DNA of 64,000 nt from Anaerolineae bacterium (GCA_016926255.1 JAFGOY010000033.1:1-64000), one strand, 5' to 3'. Counted from the stretch's first letter, positions 50,215-60,647 are shown. Notes: generated by a model from the letters alone, not told the origin. Numbers and translations are program-made.

Positions 50215-52212
50215 TTAACCAAGTAAGGCTTTTGCCCGGTTGACGACGTTGTCAACGTTGAAGCCGAGTTTATCCATCACCACTTTCAGCGGCGCCGATG
50301 CCCCGAAACGATCCAGGCCGATCACATCGCCGTTATCGCCGGTGTACTTGTGCCAGCCCATCGTTACACCGGCTTCTACTGCCAGCTTCGGCACGTCAGG
50401 CAGCAGCACCGACTTTCGATACGCTTCCGGCTGTTCGTCGAAGAGTTCCCAGCAGGGCATTGACACAACGCGGACCTTCAGGCCGTCGGCGGCGAGAACG
50501 TCGGCGGCTTCGAGCGCGAGTGATACTTCGGAGCCGGTAGCCAGCAACAGCAGATCGGGCGTCCCGTCTGTATCACTGAGAACATAGGCCCCCTTTGCCA
50601 CGCCGGAGACATCGCCGTATTTACTCCGGTCGAACGTGGGGAGCTTCTGGCGGGTCAATGCGAGGCAGGTTGGGCCGTCGTTACGCATAATAGCCAGACG
50701 CCAGGATTCGGCAACCTCATTGGCGTCGGCGGGACGGAACAACCGGACGCCTGGGATGGCCCGCAGCGAGGCGATCTGCTCGACTGGCTGGTGGGTGGGG
50801 CCATCTTCGCCAACGCCGATGCTGTCATGGGTGAAGACGAAAATGACGCGTTGATGAGAAAGCGAGGCCAGCCTGATTGGGGGGCGCATATAGTCAGCGA
50901 AGACGAGGAAAGTGCCGGTGTAGGGGATCAAACCGCCGTAGTGGGCGATCCCTACCGCCAGCGATCCCATTGCGTGCTCGCGGACTCCGAACTGCAGGTT
51001 ATGACCACCCTTATCCCAGCCGAAGCTGCCCGTGCTTTTCAGCCAGGTGTTGTTGCTGGGATGCAGGTCAGCCGACCCGCCGATCAACTCCGGCAGGTTT
51101 TCGTAGATCGCGTTCAGTACCTTGCCGCTGGATGCACGGGTGGCGATTGCGCCATCTTCCGGCGTGAAGACCGGCACGGCAGAGTCCCAACCATCAGGCA
51201 GGATTCCGTCCATCACCCGTTCGAAGTCGGCGGCCAGTTCGGGATTGGCCTTACGATAGGCTTCGAACTGCGCCTTCCATTCGGCTTCGGCAGCGGCACC
51301 CTGATCGACCGCCTCGCGGAAATGGGCCAGCGCCTCATCCGGGATGTAGAAATCGGGTTCGAGCGGCCAGCCGAGGTTCTCCTTGGTTGCCTTCACCTCG
51401 TCCGGGCCGAGCGGCGAACCGTGCACGCCGTGCGTCCCGGCCTTGTTCGGGCTGCCATAGCCGATGATCGTCCGGCAGATGATCAGGGCAGGGCGGTCGG
51501 TGTCGGCTTTGGCCTCTTTGATCGCTGCATCGACGGCTTCGATATCGTTGCCGTCGATCGGGCCGATCACCTGCCAGCCGTAGGCTTCGAAACGCGCCCC
51601 GACATTCTCTCTAAAGGTGATGTCGGTGCTGCCTTCAATCGAGATGTCATTGTCGTCGTAGAGATATACTAGCGATCCGAGTTTTTGCGTCCCGGCATAG
51701 GAAGCTGCCTCCGAAGAGACTCCTTCCATCAGGTCGCCGTCGCTGACAATCGCGTAGATCGTGTTGCCCACAATCGTATGATCTTTCGTGTTGTACTGCT
51801 CGGCCAGCGCGCGCTGCGCAATTGCCATTCCGACGCCGTTGGCGAACCCCTGTCCCAGTGGGCCGGTCGTCACTTCGACGCCTGGGGTCAGGCCGTATTC
51901 GGGATGTCCCGGCGTGAGGCTTCCCCACTGGCGGAACTGCTTGAGTTCGTCGAGCGGCAGATCGTAGCCTGTCAGGTGTAGAAGCGCATAGAGCAGCATC
52001 GAACCGTGCCCCGCCGAGAGAATGAAGCGGTCACGATTCGACCATTTTGGATTCCTGGGATTGTGGGTCAGATGCCGTGTCCAGACAGTATAGGCCATCG
52101 CCGCCGTACCCATCGGCAGGCCGGGGTGACCTGAATTCGCCTTCTGGACGCCATCAACCGCCAGGAACCGGATCGTATTTACACATTGTTGATCGAGGTC
52201 TTTGTTTGCCAT
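50215..52212 (-). CDS. tkt: Transketolase
   Basis: 665 aa from MANKDLDQQCVNTIRFL, preceded by GGAAAGGGAT. Motifs: KANSGHPGLPMGTAAMAY, LSAGHGSMLLYALLHL, GPLGQGFANGVGMAIAQ, the thiamine-diphosphate motif GDGDLMEGVSSEA (here VSDGDLMEG), DDNDISIEGST, and TGTFLVFADYMRPPIRLASL with THDSIGVGEDGPTHQPVEQ. It transfers two-carbon units in the non-oxidative pentose phosphate pathway. First gene of the operon; no transaldolase is in the window. Confidence 0.97.
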   Translation of the reverse strand: MANKDLDQQCVNTIRFLAVDGVQKANSGHPGLPMGTAAMAYTVWTRHLTHNPRNPKWSNRDRFILSAGHGSMLLYALLHLTGYDLPLDELKQFRQWGSLTPGHPEYGLTPGVEVTTGPLGQGFANGVGMAIAQRALAEQYNTKDHTIVGNTIYAIVSDGDLMEGVSSEAASYAGTQKLGSLVYLYDDNDISIEGSTDITFRENVGARFEAYGWQVIGPIDGNDIEAVDAAIKEAKADTDRPALIICRTIIGYGSPNKAGTHGVHGSPLGPDEVKATKENLGWPLEPDFYIPDEALAHFREAVDQGAAAEAEWKAQFEAYRKANPELAADFERVMDGILPDGWDSAVPVFTPEDGAIATRASSGKVLNAIYENLPELIGGSADLHPSNNTWLKSTGSFGWDKGGHNLQFGVREHAMGSLAVGIAHYGGLIPYTGTFLVFADYMRPPIRLASLSHQRVIFVFTHDSIGVGEDGPTHQPVEQIASLRAIPGVRLFRPADANEVAESWRLAIMRNDGPTCLALTRQKLPTFDRSKYGDVSGVAKGAYVLSDTDGTPDLLLLATGSEVSLALEAADVLAADGLKVRVVSMPCWELFDEQPEAYRKSVLLPDVPKLAVEAGVTMGWHKYTGDNGDVIGLDRFGASAPLKVVMDKLGFNVDNVVNRAKALLG

Positions 52213-52370
52213 ATCCCTTTCCACAGATTAATAAACTGGAAAAATCGTAGATCGACCGGCAGATGCGTTCAGCAGGTGCCAGGCTTTCATAGTGATCATG
52301 ATAAACATCGCTGAGATATTTTATGTTCGATGAAGCGAGTTCGCCAGATCAATCCTGATGTCATAGATAA

Positions 52371-54299
52371 TCAGCCTTCACCGGGGCCTGATCGGTGATC
52401 GTCTCTTTCGGTCAGCGCTCTGACCAGCCGGTCGATGCTGAACGCGATCATGTCAAACCCCTGGCGGGCTTCTGCCGGGGTGAGACTGTGCCTGGCGAAC
52501 AGCCGCGCGTTGTAGTAGATGATCTCCAGTACTGCCGCGAACGGTTCTTCGTTGGGCGAGAGATTACAGGTGTGCCTGACCAGTGAATTGTTCAGATTGA
52601 GATGCAGCACGCCCTGCCCGATCTCAGCGGAGATATTTTGCAGGGCAAGATACTCCTCGATCAGCCGGGCGACTGACGGGCTGACCTCCCCGCCGTCGAG
52701 CGCCGCGCGTGCTTTTGCGGCCTCATCGCTGCCCGGTGGGAACACGAGAATCGCGGGGACGGCTTCCGGTTCGAACCGTGCCAGCCGGACACTGATCCCC
52801 TGGTCTGAATAATATCGAAGCAGGGACGCATACTCACCCGCCTCGTCTTCGATAGGTTCGAAAACTGACGACTCGCCGGGCGTTAACCGGTGCAGTTCGA
52901 CGCCTGGTCGGCTGTTCGCGTACTGTTCGATGAACAGCGCCTCGGCAAACCGGCTGGCATCGACGACGATCAGTCCCGCCGAATCGAAAAGGAGCATCTC
53001 TTGTAGCACGCCGCGCTCCTCGGTGGTGTAGTAGATCATGCCCTCACCGGCAGAAAGTATCTCCGGCAGCGCCAGTTGACCCCGGTTGGTTTCGAACGTC
53101 ACCACGTCGCCGACCGCCTCAAAAAAGGCCGGGCTGTCCAGCGCCCAGGCTTTGATCAGATCATTGTGGGCCTGGACGATCCTCCGCCACGTCGAAGGCT
53201 GTTCGTGGGCCACCCGGACGAAGTGATCCAGTAGCTGGCGCTCCAGGATGCGCTGGACGAGAGTGTATTGATCGTCGCGGCGAACCTGTTCGCGGCTGGC
53301 GGTTGGGTTCAGGGCCGGGGTATCGACAATCCCCTGGACGAAACGCGCCCAGCTCGGCAGCAGCCCCCGCTCCTGGTCGGTGATGAACATCCGCCGGATG
53401 TAGACGATCAGGTCGCCGTATTCGAGTAGCGAAAGCGTGGACGAGGAAGGGACGAACAGGACGCCGCGAAGAGGAGTCCTGACCGAGTCGACTCGGCTGC
53501 CCGGCACCGATACTTCCTCGATGTGATCGTGCAGGGGGATGACGGTTAGCGGAAAGTAATCGCCAAATCGGTCGGCGATGAACGCCCGGTATGCATCGAT
53601 CCCGGCATCCATGTGCCAGGGGGCGTCGACGGCGTTGGCGGGCTGTTTGCCTCCGTTGATAGTGATCGGCACGCTGAGAAAATCGGCATACAGGCGGATG
53701 ATCTCGCGGACGAGTCCCTCGTTGAGTAAAAATTCGCCGGTCAGGTTAAGGTGAAGGATCAGTGTGCTGCCCGCTGATTTCCGGTTGGCGGACACGATGG
53801 TGTAAGTTTCGCTGCCCTCGCAAACCCAGCGCCATGCCTCTGAATTTGCCTTGAAGCTCCGTGTGATCAGTTCCAACCGGTCAGCGGCGATCAGTGCGGC
53901 GAGGATGCCGAGCCCAAACTGTCCGATCAACCGGTCAGCCTGCGCGTGTTCCCGGAACGCAAGCCGCTGATCCAGTTCGGCGGTGTAGCCGCGCCCGATG
54001 GTCGAGAGGTACGACTGGATTTCGTCGTAAGTCAGACCGGAGCCGTTGTCCTGAATACTGATCGTCCGGTTCACTGCGTCGATTGATATGTCGATGTGGG
54101 GTGAATATGCTTCTATTGATTCGTCTTCTACAAGGCGGCGGATGCAGGAATCGTAGGCATTCTGAATCACTTCTCGGAGGGCGGCTTTGGGATCGGCGTA
54201 GAGGTGCTCGGAGAGCAGGCGGAGAATCCCGGCCAGATGCAGATCGAGCCGGTGGTGTTCTGGATCATTCTTCCCGGTGGGATGATCAGCCTTCACCAT
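52371..54299 (-). CDS. Divergent Hsp90/HtpG-like GHKL ATPase
   Basis: 642 aa. GHKL motifs: N-box ALREVIQNAYDSCIRRL with catalytic Glu and Mg-binding Asn, G1 ISIQDNGSGLTYDEIQSYLSTIGRGYT, G2 LIGQFGLGILAALIAADRLELITRS. The middle domain LLEYGDLIVYIRRMFITDQERGLLPSWARFVQGIVDTPALNPTASREQVRRD follows the HtpG plan (LPxxxxFVxGVVDSxDLPLNVSRE). The C-terminal half is diverged and lacks a clear HtpG dimerisation domain. It may be a specialised chaperone rather than housekeeping HtpG. Monocistronic, divergent from 54497. Confidence 0.85.
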   Translation of the reverse strand: MVKADHPTGKNDPEHHRLDLHLAGILRLLSEHLYADPKAALREVIQNAYDSCIRRLVEDESIEAYSPHIDISIDAVNRTISIQDNGSGLTYDEIQSYLSTIGRGYTAELDQRLAFREHAQADRLIGQFGLGILAALIAADRLELITRSFKANSEAWRWVCEGSETYTIVSANRKSAGSTLILHLNLTGEFLLNEGLVREIIRLYADFLSVPITINGGKQPANAVDAPWHMDAGIDAYRAFIADRFGDYFPLTVIPLHDHIEEVSVPGSRVDSVRTPLRGVLFVPSSSTLSLLEYGDLIVYIRRMFITDQERGLLPSWARFVQGIVDTPALNPTASREQVRRDDQYTLVQRILERQLLDHFVRVAHEQPSTWRRIVQAHNDLIKAWALDSPAFFEAVGDVVTFETNRGQLALPEILSAGEGMIYYTTEERGVLQEMLLFDSAGLIVVDASRFAEALFIEQYANSRPGVELHRLTPGESSVFEPIEDEAGEYASLLRYYSDQGISVRLARFEPEAVPAILVFPPGSDEAAKARAALDGGEVSPSVARLIEEYLALQNISAEIGQGVLHLNLNNSLVRHTCNLSPNEEPFAAVLEIIYYNARLFARHSLTPAEARQGFDMIAFSIDRLVRALTERDDHRSGPGEG

Positions 54300-54496
54300 A
54301 AACCCTGTCGTTTCATCAATCCGACGACCTGTCTATAGTATAAACCACCGGGGAGAAAACCGGGCATGGTGAAGGGGCATTGCGTACTATGCTGCTACCC
54401 TACCAGTTTTTGCCCTTGATCCTGCTTGGCCATTTGACACAATCCCGACTCCCGTTTAAAGTTGCGCTGACATTCTCTATTGAGGCTTGATGACTG

Positions 54497-54799
54497 ATGA
54501 TGACCCTCCGTCGAATTATACGCGCGCCGTTCTTTCTTCCTGTTCTGTTCCTTAGTATGCTTCCTATTTTATTCCTCTTTGCCTGGGTGACGGTTGGGGC
54601 CTGGTTCGAATCGCTGTTCCATGCGCTGGGACTGCGTTCTCAGCCGTCCTGGCTCCCGATAGTCGTTGGGTTTGCGGGTTATGTTGGGCTGGGGATTGTT
54701 TTGCCTGCTTATCTCGGATCGACTCTGGTTGGTTGGCCTGGGGCGATCCTGCTGCCCCTTCTTGTCCTGGGTTCAGTCGCCTGGTTCGGTCGCTGGTAG
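54497..54799 (+). CDS. Small three-helix membrane protein
   Basis: 100 aa with three hydrophobic segments: FFLPVLFLSMLPILFLFAWVTVGAW, WLPIVVGFAGYVGLGIVLPAYLG and GWPGAILLPLLVLGSVAWFG. The N-terminus is basic (MMTLRRIIRAP), so it is likely inside. No family recognised. It stands alone between the divergent Hsp90-like gene and the convergent pckA; TTGAGG lies about 11 bases before the ATG. Confidence 0.55.
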   Translation: MMTLRRIIRAPFFLPVLFLSMLPILFLFAWVTVGAWFESLFHALGLRSQPSWLPIVVGFAGYVGLGIVLPAYLGSTLVGWPGAILLPLLVLGSVAWFGRW

Positions 54800-54809
54800 G
54801 AAACAAAAA

Positions 54810-54838
54810 GAACGGCAGCCTTGACCAGACCGCCGTTC
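54810..54838 (-). terminator. Intrinsic terminator of pckA
   Basis: gaacggc ... gccgttc, a 7-bp stem (with one more G-G-interrupted pair inside), followed on the minus strand by TTTTTGTTT. It lies 62 bases downstream of the pckA stop and just after the convergent small membrane protein gene. Confidence 0.8.
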
Positions 54839-54858
54839 ATGAGTTATCCAGGTTGGTT

Positions 54859-54881
54859 TGGCCCGGCGGCTTCAGCCCCGG
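54859..54881. repeat. Dispersed repeat 'gcccggcggcttcagccccg'
   Basis: It matches, with a few changes, the in-CDS block at 22795-22815 (gcccggtggctttagcccc). It contains the inverted repeat ggc.g.cttcagcc. It lies between the pckA stop and its terminator. Confidence 0.5.
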
Positions 54882-54900
54882 TCAGCGACCCGGCAGACTC

Positions 54901-56496
<1,596 letters not shown>

Positions 56497-56584
56497 AACG
56501 CCTCCCTGAAGGATAAACCCGAAATCCCGAACGAGCGGCGTAAGTGTAACATCCAGTAAACTGATCGCCAAAAAGGGTGGGCTG

Positions 56585-57694
56585 TTACTGGCCGAACATA
56601 GAAGCTAGTGTGATCCCTACAGTTCCACCAATGACTACCATGAGAACGACCAGTACAATGGCCCAGAACCAGCAGTTCCGGCGCGACCGGTCGAATGGAA
56701 TTTCCTCGATCTCCGGGACGGGCAGGCCGATCTCTTCGATTGTTTCGTCCTCTTTATCGGCGGCTGGCTCGATTTCGATTTCCACCGGTTCGTCTATAAT
56801 CTCGATAGGCAGCGGGACGATATCGGTTTCGTCGTCGGAGGTGATATCCTCGTCCAGGGTTTCCTGTGCTTCTGTTATCGCGTCGCGCATGATGACCGCG
56901 GTCATGTAGCGTTCTTTGAGGTCTTTCGCCAGAGCAGTCAGGATGATCTTCTCGATTTTTTCCGGAATGTCTTTTGCATAGATGCTCGGCCAGACGAGCG
57001 GATCGTTGATATGCTTCATGATCACCCCATAAGGCGTATCGGCTTCATAGGGTGGCCTTCCGGTAACCATTTCATACATCATGGCACCGAGCGCATAGAT
57101 ATCACTCTGGGCTGTAGCCGGTTCACCTCTACCCTGTTCGGGTGACATATATGTAGGGGTGCCGACCATCGCCCCACTTTGTGTGATCGTGGGTTCGTCC
57201 CGCAGCCGGGCGATCCCAAAATCGGTCAGGATCGGTTCTTCGAGGCTCCTCAGGAGAACGTTCGCCGGTTTGATGTCCCTGTGGATCATTCCCTGGTTGT
57301 GGGCGTAATCTAGGGCGTCGGCGAGTTTTGTGATGATGTCGAGGGTATTTGGCAGGGGGAGGCGTTTTCTCCGGTCTTTCAGCCGCTTGAGCAGCCCTTT
57401 TAGCGTCCTGCCGCCCTTGATGTATTCCATCACCATGTAGTAATACTCGTCTTCGATGTCGAAGTCGAAGACCTGGACGATGTTGGGATGACGCAGCGCG
57501 GCAATCGACTTTGCTTCTCTCCTGAACCGGGTGATAAATCCTGACTTATCGGAGAGATAAGTATGCATGATCTTTATCGCGACATGCCGGTCGAGGTTTG
57601 GCTGGTAGGCCTTGTAGACATTCGCCATGCCGCCCCGCCCGATCTGTTCTTCCAGTTTGTATTTCCCGATTGACCTTCCGGTTAGGTCTGCCAT
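56585..57694 (-). CDS. Hanks-type Ser/Thr protein kinase with a C-terminal membrane anchor
   Basis: 369 aa. Glycine loop IGRGGMANVYKAY (18-30), Lys41 in VAIKIM, GMIHRDIKPANVLL as catalytic loop, DFGIARL, activation loop ending GTPTYMSPEQGRG, and DIYALGAMMYEMVTGRPPYEAD. All catalytic residues are present. After an acidic linker (ITSDDETDIVPLPIEIIDEP) one helix (WFWAIVLVVLMVVIGGTVGI) leads to only a few outside residues, so there is no sensor domain such as PASTA. Divergent from the 58211 gene across a 516-bp gap. Confidence 0.93.
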   Translation of the reverse strand: MADLTGRSIGKYKLEEQIGRGGMANVYKAYQPNLDRHVAIKIMHTYLSDKSGFITRFRREAKSIAALRHPNIVQVFDFDIEDEYYYMVMEYIKGGRTLKGLLKRLKDRRKRLPLPNTLDIITKLADALDYAHNQGMIHRDIKPANVLLRSLEEPILTDFGIARLRDEPTITQSGAMVGTPTYMSPEQGRGEPATAQSDIYALGAMMYEMVTGRPPYEADTPYGVIMKHINDPLVWPSIYAKDIPEKIEKIILTALAKDLKERYMTAVIMRDAITEAQETLDEDITSDDETDIVPLPIEIIDEPVEIEIEPAADKEDETIEEIGLPVPEIEEIPFDRSRRNCWFWAIVLVVLMVVIGGTVGITLASMFGQ

Positions 57695-57930
57695 TATCGA
57701 CTTTGTCTGTTCCTAACTAGCATATTGTTCTGGCAGTATTCATCTGCCGGTAAAAAAGTCGTCCGGCTGGTAAATACTTTCCGTATAATACCACGCTTTG
57801 TGACGTCCTCCATAAGTCTGGTATTTGTTGTAATGGCTAACCGGATTTTGAGAGAAATATCGATTTGATTGTTGTCAGGGGGAGCCGCAGCGCAAAAAGC
57901 CGCGAGTTTTACAGAATATCTGTACAATAC

Positions 57931-57978
57931 GAAATACGCGGATGGCTGATATGGGGCGTCAGACAGTCCGCGTATTTC
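57931..57978. ncRNA. Long hairpin, possible small-RNA end or operator
   Basis: gaaatacgcgga / tccgcgtatttc, a 12-bp perfect inverted repeat, with an inner ctga/tcag pair. The flanking genes diverge from it, so a gene terminator is not expected here. It might end a small RNA or be a protein-binding site. No T-run follows. Confidence 0.35.
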
Positions 57979-58128
57979 ATGGGGTGAGGATAGGGATATA
58001 GGGATGAAAAACTCTATTTAAGAGTCTGACTTTATGTTACCATACAGTTGACCCAAATAATCGTGAAGGATTGTGAATATTTCATGAAAATCGTTTTTTG
58101 TCCGTCGATCACTGAAAGCATACCCGGT

Positions 58129-58157
58129 TTGTGCTGCGCTCCGCTTGGTGCTATATA
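58129..58157 (+). promoter_or_regulatory. Candidate promoter for the 58211 gene
   Basis: TTGTGC, 17 bases, TATATA, about 53 bases before the ATG. Both boxes are imperfect. Confidence 0.35.
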
Positions 58158-58210
58158 GATAGTATGCGTGGGTGTGGACGGTTCATGTCTCTACCGGAGG
58201 AACTGTACGG

Positions 58211-59710
58211 ATGGCTCCAAATCGTGATGAGTTACTGAGTAGTATTGATTCGAATTTCGTGGTCGCTCACGGAAATCAGACTTTGTATGATGCCGTACAG
58301 CTTCTGAAAGAGCAGGGGGGACAGGACTGGTGGTATCTGATCGTCGATATTGGTGCGCGATTCCGTTTCTTGGCCACGCGTTTTAGCGATCTTCGAGATC
58401 GGGTTGAATCCGAAGGCTCGCTGCTCCTCAATACCATGCTGCGCGATGTCGGCCCGCCGCTCTTTTCCGTCCATCTTGTTGATCTCGGCACCAATCTTCC
58501 CTATGCTTTGAATCTTGCATCGGAGAATCCGAATGGGTTGGTCGTGGTGGTTGAAATGGCAAAAGAGCGCCGCCGAACCCCTACCGGGTCGCTGAGTCCG
58601 CTCAACGTCATCGGCGTTCTTAGCCTGTCCGCTACCCGTGGTGCGGTCGACATGTCTAAGCCGTCGCTGGACAAACTCATCGAGAAACTGACTCCCCCGT
58701 CTGCACCTGATGCTTTCGACACCGTTCCCGTGCCCGTTCCTTTTGAATCGCTTGTCGATATTGACGCGGATTTGCAGCAGGCGTTTCGGGAGTCGATTGG
58801 CGATGCCGAGGAGTTGATGAAAGAGTCCGAGGAACTGATGGAGGAGTCTGCCGAACCGGAACTACCTGCTCAACCTGCTCCGTCGTCTAAGGCGGCCCCT
58901 GCACCGGCGGCAGATGAGGAACCCCCGGCGGTTGAAAGGGGCGATATGCAGCCTTCGACCGGGGCCGAGGCTCCGGCGGAGGAGGCGAAGCGTAAATTTG
59001 CCAAAGAGGGTGAAGAACCGCGCGCCCGCCGGGAGATGGCACCGCCGCCTACTGCCACACCCAGTGCAGCCGCCCCCGCAGGAGCGGGATTGGCTGGCTC
59101 ACCGTTCCTCGATGTCTCTGTGGGTGGCGATGTCAAAGATGGCGGTGAAGTCAACGTCGCCGGACGTGATATCAACATTACTAAAATCAACACTTTTCAG
59201 GAAAAAGAGAAGAAGCAGCAGGATCGTCGTTTCGAAGCTGCTTTCCCGCACGAAGTTCACCAGGGCAAGGAATACAAACTCTGGGTGGCAGTCATGCTTC
59301 CTGATGCCCCCTCACCGTTTTCTGCGGAAGAAAAAGCCGTGCTGTCCGATGACACGAGCAAAGATGCTGCCCCTGTCGGTTTTGAAGTCGATCCAAAAAC
59401 CGGCGATCTCATCCCGGCTAAATTGGATGTCACTATTACTGGCGACGGTTTCGAAGTGCTCGGCGAAGCGACGAAGGTGCTCACCGTCCAACCCGACGGA
59501 CAGACGACCAAGCGCTGGTTCCTGGTTCGCGCCGAGGAAGAGGGCCCTCAGCAGGTCCTGATCGAGATTTCCCAGGAAGGGCATCTGATCAAGGAACTGA
59601 CCGTCGAAGCGGCGGTATTTGCCGTACAGAAAAAGCCGCAGGGACTGAATCTGTCTCTCAGGATCGCTGCTTTCAGCCTTTCGCTGACCTTTGGCATCGC
59701 GGCGGCCTGA
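58211..59710 (+). CDS. Unknown protein with CBS-like N-domain, disordered linker and beta-repeat/beta-sandwich C-part
   Basis: 499 aa from MAPNRDELLSS, GGAGG 9 bases upstream. Residues 1-180: SNFVVAHGNQTLYDAVQLLKEQGGQDWWYLIV and FLATRFSDLRDRVE recall a CBS-type half-domain. Residues about 195-295 are low-complexity Ala/Pro/Glu. At about 298-325 stands FLDVSVGGDVKDGGEVNVAG, RDINITKIN, a glycine-rich beta-repeat. The C-terminal domain (FPHEVHQGKEYKLWVAVMLPD, KLDVTITGDGFEVLGEATKV, GPQQVLIEISQ) looks beta-sandwich. No named family. The repeat is shared with the next gene, so the two probably interact. Confidence 0.75.
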   Translation: MAPNRDELLSSIDSNFVVAHGNQTLYDAVQLLKEQGGQDWWYLIVDIGARFRFLATRFSDLRDRVESEGSLLLNTMLRDVGPPLFSVHLVDLGTNLPYALNLASENPNGLVVVVEMAKERRRTPTGSLSPLNVIGVLSLSATRGAVDMSKPSLDKLIEKLTPPSAPDAFDTVPVPVPFESLVDIDADLQQAFRESIGDAEELMKESEELMEESAEPELPAQPAPSSKAAPAPAADEEPPAVERGDMQPSTGAEAPAEEAKRKFAKEGEEPRARREMAPPPTATPSAAAPAGAGLAGSPFLDVSVGGDVKDGGEVNVAGRDINITKINTFQEKEKKQQDRRFEAAFPHEVHQGKEYKLWVAVMLPDAPSPFSAEEKAVLSDDTSKDAAPVGFEVDPKTGDLIPAKLDVTITGDGFEVLGEATKVLTVQPDGQTTKRWFLVRAEEEGPQQVLIEISQEGHLIKELTVEAAVFAVQKKPQGLNLSLRIAAFSLSLTFGIAAA

Positions 59711-59768
59711 TCGTTATTACATGTCGCTGGTAGGCTGCATCATTTAGCATTCATTGGAGGATCGGACG

Positions 59769-60455
59769 ATGGCGGACGATAAAGACCAGAAGATCAATGT
59801 GAATATTGGTGGCAATGTCGGCGGCGAGGTTAACGTCTCCGGGCGCGATATCAAAAAGACTGAAGTTGACAGCGTGCAGGGCGACTATGTTGGCGGTGAT
59901 AAAGTCGTTCATGGTGATCAGGTCGGCGGCGACAAGATCACCGTCGGCGATATCTCTGGCAGCACCGGTGTTGCCATCGGCAGCGGCGCGTCGGCCACGG
60001 TGACGACGGGCGGTGACGCTGCGGCATTGGCTGCGGCCTTTGACGAAATCATCGCGAAGCTTGAAGCCCTTGCCCGGCCTGCCCCGCAGGAGATACCGCA
60101 GGCAGCGCCGGAAGAAATGCCCCAGGCCGCGTTTGAGGAAATGCCGCAGGATATACCAGAGGTGATGCCGGAGGATATTCCGCAGGTGGTACCGTCGGTA
60201 GAGGCTCCACAGGTGGCACCGGAAGATATCGAAGATGCGATTGCGGTCGTTGAGGAAGTCCGCACCGAGGCGGAAAAAGGTGAAGAGGCCGACGAGAAAT
60301 TCCTGGCTCGGCAGTTCCGCAATATCGCCCGGATGGGGCCGGATATTCTCGACGTGGTAACGGCAACGCTTGTCAACCCGACGGCGGGAATCGCGGCGGT
60401 GCTCCGGAAAGTCGCGGCGAAAGCCCGCGAGGAAGCTGGGCTTGAGCCGGTCTGA
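59769..60455 (+). CDS. Glycine-rich beta-repeat protein with acidic Pro/Glu linker
   Basis: 228 aa from MADDKDQKINVN, GGAGG 8 bases upstream. Residues 8-80 are strand repeats: INVNIGGNVGGEVNVSGRDI, VQGDYVGGDKVVHGDQVGGDKI, TVGDISGSTGVAIGSG. Such 'GGDK' repeats form short beta-solenoid-like modules and are common in Chloroflexota and cyanobacterial regulatory and conflict-related proteins. Residues about 95-155 are E/P/Q/M repeats (EEMPQAAFEEMPQDIPEVMP), followed by a helical C-terminus (IARMGPDILDVVTATLVNPTAGIAAVLRKVA). Specific function unknown. A strong hairpin follows. Confidence 0.8.
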   Translation: MADDKDQKINVNIGGNVGGEVNVSGRDIKKTEVDSVQGDYVGGDKVVHGDQVGGDKITVGDISGSTGVAIGSGASATVTTGGDAAALAAAFDEIIAKLEALARPAPQEIPQAAPEEMPQAAFEEMPQDIPEVMPEDIPQVVPSVEAPQVAPEDIEDAIAVVEEVRTEAEKGEEADEKFLARQFRNIARMGPDILDVVTATLVNPTAGIAAVLRKVAAKAREEAGLEPV

Positions 60456-60482
60456 CCCCGGTTGATCAATTGGCGCATTGAG

Positions 60483-60513
60483 GCGGCACTGCGTAGGATT
60501 CGGGCAGTGCCGC
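60483..60513 (+). terminator. Terminator after the beta-repeat gene
   Basis: gcggcactgc / gcagtgccgc, a perfect 10-bp stem with an 11-base loop, followed by TCCCGTTTCCC. The tail is pyrimidine-rich but not a pure T-run. Confidence 0.65.
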
Positions 60514-60537
60514 TCCCGTTTCCCCCGCTTTCGACTA

Positions 60538-60567
60538 TTGTCTATGGAATCTCGCGCGTGTTATAAT
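60538..60567 (+). promoter_or_regulatory. Promoter of yebC
   Basis: TTGTCT, 18 bases, TATAAT, with a perfect -10. About 80 bases before the yebC ATG. Confidence 0.6.
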
Positions 60568-60647
60568 CGATCACCTGTATGAACCGTAGAATCGGGGCGA
60601 TTGTGAGTTGTGTCGCATAGCATGGAGTTCCACACGAGGGTGCTATA

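Larger units (their letters stand above)
57695..58210. other. 516-bp divergent intergenic region
   Basis: Between the kinase (minus) and the 58211 gene (plus). It contains a long perfect hairpin (57931-57978) and a promoter candidate at 58129-58157. A short ORF (57694-57927, minus) overlaps the kinase start, has no family resemblance and is probably not a gene. No tRNA or riboswitch seen. Confidence 0.6.

Noticed and set aside
57694-57927. 77-aa minus-strand ORF upstream of the kinase
   Set aside because: No Shine-Dalgarno or family, and it only touches the kinase start; likely chance.
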